DNA of 5,842 nucleotides from the NCBI GenBank assembly GCA_020026285.1, contig JAHHQS010000207.1:1-5842 (forward strand), written 5' to 3'. Shown piece by piece: positions 1 to 5,842 of this stretch. Position numbers and translations under genes: made by a program. The notes below the pieces were generated by a model that was given only the letters and a program-made list of their open reading frames with translations, did not search any database and was not told where the DNA came from. Each line of letters begins with the position of its first letter. Position 1 is the stretch's first letter. The DNA is from Parabacteroides sp. (GTDB lineage Bacteria > Bacteroidota > Bacteroidia > Bacteroidales > Tannerellaceae).

Positions 1-233
1 GTCCACACCCACGAATTTGGCACTTCAAACGGTACATTCTCATAATGGGGCGTATCAGTTGTTTCTTTAGCCTTTCTGCTTCGTTTGATTTTTCCTTCTT
101 TAATCAAGCGTTCCTTCTCTGCCTTGATACGTTCAAGGAGTACAGATGCCGGCTCATCGTTGGGATCTTGAGGTACCAGTTTGCCATGAATTGCAAGATC
201 AAGAATCTTTTGACGTAATTTCTTTGTATCCAT
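1..233 (-). CDS. hsdS: Type I restriction-modification specificity subunit HsdS (N-terminal 77 residues, cut by window edge)
   Basis: HsdS is the DNA-recognition subunit: it carries two target-recognition domains and holds two HsdM copies, and HsdR when restricting. Only the N-terminus is here; the frame is open to base 1, so the 3' part is lost to the window edge rather than by mutation. The protein begins MDTKKLRQKILDLAIHGKLV, followed by PQDPNDEPASVLLERIKAEKE and a basic helix (about residues 34-57), then VPFEVPNSWVW. This lysine-rich leader followed by a P-x-SW-x-W entry into the first recognition domain is typical of many HsdS proteins; that is family knowledge. The ATG at 233 is chosen because it follows the hsdM stop by one base and has an AGGAGG six bases upstream. 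It is the third gene of the hsdR-hsdM-hsdS operon. Which sequence it recognises cannot be read, since almost no recognition domain is present. Confidence 0.9.
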   Translation of the reverse strand, partial: MDTKKLRQKILDLAIHGKLVPQDPNDEPASVLLERIKAEKERLIKEGKIKRSRKAKETTDTPHYENVPFEVPNSWVW

Positions 234-234
234 G

Positions 235-4370
<4,136 letters not shown>

Positions 4371-4486
4371 AGTCTTTAATCTGTTAATTCCTATAAGTTC
4401 ACATTATCGGAAGTTATTACTTATAAAAATCAAAACACCATACAAGAAATTTAATTTCTTTGTGTCAAAATATATAGTTCTTTTAA
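4371..4486 (-). promoter_or_regulatory. A/T-rich leader before hsdR, likely promoter region of the hsd operon
   Basis: This 116-base gap between the ATPase stop and the hsdR start is the only sizeable non-coding stretch upstream of the restriction genes, so a promoter for hsdR-M-S is expected here. Two TTTTG runs on the minus strand (around 4466-4470 and 4431-4435) could serve as the upstream TTTG box of a Bacteroides promoter. However, I do not find a matching TAnnTTTG box at the usual 19-21-base spacing after either. A TTGACA followed 17 bases later by TTGTAT is a poor match to the general sigma-70 pattern. The region also holds the dyad annotated separately. The promoter role rests on position only. 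Confidence 0.35.
4444..4460 (-). repeat. Perfect dyad AAGAAAT-TAA-ATTTCTT in the ATPase-hsdR gap
   Basis: A 7-base inverted repeat with a 3-base centre lies 26-43 bases past the ATPase stop codon. With a single extra T on one side the symmetry continues outward by ACA/TGT, giving arms ACAAAGAAAT and ATTTCTTGT on the minus strand. It could be an operator for a regulator of the hsd promoter, because it directly follows the TTTTGACA run. It is a poor intrinsic terminator: the stem is almost all A/T and no T-run follows on the minus strand. The symmetry is seen directly; function is not established, and A/T-rich DNA gives such dyads by chance fairly often. Confidence 0.4.
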
Positions 4487-5611
4487 TTAAAATGGTTGAT
4501 TCCTTAACCACTCTCCCATGAAACGGTCATAAATAATATAACCGTTCTCGCCGGGGTAAACGAGTTCGTTATCAAGCAATTTCTTCAATGCAGAATTCAC
4601 ACTGCTTGTTGCCCGAAGTCTGTGTTTTGATATAAATTCACCTGACAAGACCTCTTTGACACATCCTTCTTTTGCTATAGCTTTCATCAAACGAACATGT
4701 CCTGCAGAGTAAGCTTTCAACAAGTCTGCATAAGTATAACTTAACTCTGAAATAATCTGTTTGTTGGCGTATTCTGCCAAAGCTGTATCTACGTCACGAT
4801 TGTAGCCATACAGGCGGTTCAGAAGATTTTGTACATACCAGGTATGACCATCAAATTTCTCGTAGATACCATTGAATACTTCTTCAGGCAAACTGGTATT
4901 ATGCTTTACAAAATGCTTCATTGCAAAGTGGAAATATTTTTCCCTATCAATTGTATGAATCGAAAGCAACTGAGTGCTCTGATAGAAAGGTTTCTTAGAT
5001 GAAGTGAACATTTCCTGCATCACATGCTGCTTGCTGCCGGCAAAAATAAAATTCACATTCGGAAGAAACTGTATATAAGAACGTAACAATGCTTCCACCC
5101 CTTTTTCTGGATATTCTGTTATCTGTTGAAACTCGTCAATCGCCAGATAGCAACGTTTTTCGGAGGAAGCAAGGTATTCAAATATTTCTTTCAGTGTACT
5201 TTCTTCATCTGCCGGAGAAAGGTCTATCGTTACTTTTGGAGCACCCGTAAACTCATCCAAAGTAAAAAGAGGACGGCAGCTACGGATAAACTTACTGATA
5301 CGATTCAAGGCTTTCTGTGGTACAGAATCCAACTTTCCCAATACGGTATTAGCAAACAAACGCACAAAATCGCCCAATGATTGCGTAGAATACACATCCA
5401 TATAGAATGTAACTATGTCTGATTCCTGCTCTTTCAGCTTGTAGAAGGCATGACGAATCAGTCCAGTTTTCCCCATACGGCGAGGAGCTATCAGCGTCAC
5501 ATTCCGTCCGTTGTGAAGTGCTTCAAGTATTGTCTCCGTTTCAGTTTCTCGATCACAGAAAAACTCAGGACTGTGATAGCCCGATATTAAGAAGGGATTA
5601 TTCGGCTTCAT
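4487..5611 (-). CDS. Archaeal-type (STAND/MNS-like) P-loop ATPase with C-terminal winged helix
   Basis: This 374-residue ATP-binding protein resembles the Arch_ATPase family (PF01637-like, within the STAND/MNS group), which occurs in many copies in Bacteroidales and archaea; no exact function is known for most members. The N-terminus NPFLISGYHSPEFFCDRETE is the family's usual lead-in to the nucleotide fold. Walker A is APRRMGKT (42-49, Lys48). Walker B is CYLAIDEF (154-161, Asp159, Glu160). FIFAGSKQHVM (188-198) looks like the sensor-1 strand. A helical section (about 220-300) follows, then a winged-helix-like tail (about 305-374) with GEFISKHRLRATSSVNSALKKL and a closing YDRFMGEWL. No signal peptide or membrane segment is seen, so it is probably cytoplasmic. 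The ATG at 5611 matches the family's start; no Shine-Dalgarno is present. It shares strand with hsdR but a 116-base gap separates them, so co-transcription is uncertain. It may be a regulator, a defence accessory or an unrelated neighbour. Confidence 0.8.
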   Translation of the reverse strand: MKPNNPFLISGYHSPEFFCDRETETETILEALHNGRNVTLIAPRRMGKTGLIRHAFYKLKEQESDIVTFYMDVYSTQSLGDFVRLFANTVLGKLDSVPQKALNRISKFIRSCRPLFTLDEFTGAPKVTIDLSPADEESTLKEIFEYLASSEKRCYLAIDEFQQITEYPEKGVEALLRSYIQFLPNVNFIFAGSKQHVMQEMFTSSKKPFYQSTQLLSIHTIDREKYFHFAMKHFVKHNTSLPEEVFNGIYEKFDGHTWYVQNLLNRLYGYNRDVDTALAEYANKQIISELSYTYADLLKAYSAGHVRLMKAIAKEGCVKEVLSGEFISKHRLRATSSVNSALKKLLDNELVYPGENGYIIYDRFMGEWLRNQPF

Positions 5612-5842
5612 GTTATTACTTTTATTCCATTGCGCAAATTACGCAACACGAATATCGCAATATATTCTCATATCACCAAATATTTATAAAGGAAACGATA
5701 ATTTCCACTATGATTTATTGGATTTCAGGTATTTAAAACTGTTTTTAGTCTGGTAAAAGATATTATTGATTTAGCAAATTAAAGGTGACCAAACTTTTAA
5801 TAGACAAATATCGTATGCACAACTTATATGCAATATTCGCAA
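5612..5842 (-). promoter_or_regulatory. Non-coding leader upstream of the ATPase gene, with weak promoter candidate
   Basis: No supported gene lies in this 231-base A/T-rich stretch. The best Bacteroides-style promoter candidate on the minus strand is TTTG (5808-5805), then 22 bases, then TTAATTTG (5782-5775). That is one mismatch from TAnnTTTG and one base longer than the usual spacing, and it would give a leader of roughly 160 bases. Nearer the gene are three TTGCG motifs, annotated separately. Immediately before the start the leader is A-rich with no Shine-Dalgarno, as is common in Bacteroidetes. The promoter call is weak. Confidence 0.25.
5630..5660 (-). repeat. Cluster of three TTGCG motifs 20-50 bases before the ATPase start
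   Basis: On the minus strand TTGCG occurs at 5660-5656, 5646-5642 and 5637-5633. The last is part of the perfect palindrome TTGCGCAA (5630-5637). Together with the neighbouring copy it also forms an inverted pair TTGCG-N7-CGCAA (5630-5646 on the plus strand). A fourth copy lies at 5842-5838, where TTGCGAATATT closely repeats TTGCGATATT at 5660-5651. These are G/C-bearing islands in otherwise A/T-rich DNA, which makes chance clustering less likely, and they could bind a regulator. No binding protein can be named. Confidence 0.35.

Noticed and set aside
5622..5630. Two-codon upstream open frame (ATG GAA TAA) just before the ATPase start on the minus strand
   Set aside because: It is out of frame, has no ribosome-binding site, and such tiny frames arise easily by chance in A/T-rich leaders.
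5126..5736. Plus-strand frames (5126-5380, 5518-5736) over the ATPase 5' part and its leader
   Set aside because: The first is wholly antisense to the ATPase Walker region. The second begins inside the ATPase gene and trails into A/T-rich leader; neither product shows a known family or supporting start signals.
5733..5752. Possible hairpin AAAAC-A-GTTTT as a terminator
   Set aside because: The stem is five mostly A/T pairs with a one-base loop, which is sterically unlikely, and there is no G/C-rich stem with a T-run.
5814..5832. Direct repeat TATGCA at 5814-5819 and 5827-5832
   Set aside because: It is only six bases, twice, in A/T-rich DNA; not distinguishable from chance.
5814..5842. Possible start of a divergent plus-strand gene (ATG at 5815) or end of an upstream minus-strand gene at the right edge
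   Set aside because: Only about nine plus-strand codons are visible from that ATG, and the minus-strand frames open to the edge are about 25 codons or fewer with no recognisable sequence. Nothing supports either.

Overview
The window is a defence-type locus in which every gene reads on the minus strand. From upstream (high coordinates) to downstream it holds: a non-coding leader (5612-5842); a 374-residue archaeal-type/STAND-like P-loop ATPase (4487-5611); a 116-base A/T-rich gap; and a type I restriction-modification operon in the order hsdR (1665-4370), hsdM (235-1665), hsdS (1-233, cut by the window edge). The moderately A/T-rich composition, the lack of Shine-Dalgarno sequences before most starts, the A/T-rich leaders and the style of the ATPase family (N-terminal NPFLISGYHSPEFFCDRE) point to Bacteroidales (Bacteroides, Phocaeicola or a relative). 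The genus is an inference, not a demonstration.

The three hsd genes are packed tightly. The hsdR stop and hsdM start share one base (TAATG), and one base separates the hsdM stop from the hsdS start (TGACATG). They should therefore be translated from one message. The R-M-S order, the 901-aa HsdR with an EcoEI-like C-terminal part and the 476-aa HsdM best fit the type IB (EcoAI/EcoEI-like) branch. HsdS would choose the DNA target, HsdM (two copies per HsdS) would methylate adenine in it, and HsdR would translocate and cut unmodified DNA. The key motifs visible in HsdR and HsdM are all intact, so the enzyme looks functional as far as it can be seen. The HsdS target-recognition domains lie outside the window, so specificity cannot be read.

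The ATPase is a separate transcription unit or a loosely linked first gene. It has intact Walker A and B motifs and a C-terminal winged-helix-like part. Whether it belongs functionally to the restriction system is open.

I find no convincing new biological system. The points worth a second look are small: a dyad in the gap before hsdR, a cluster of TTGCG motifs before the ATPase gene, a lone strong Shine-Dalgarno sequence for hsdS written inside the last codons of hsdM, the linked ATPase, and possible hsdS variants just beyond the left edge. There are no RNA genes, CRISPR arrays or insertion sequences in the window, and no gene-free stretch exceeds 300 bases.
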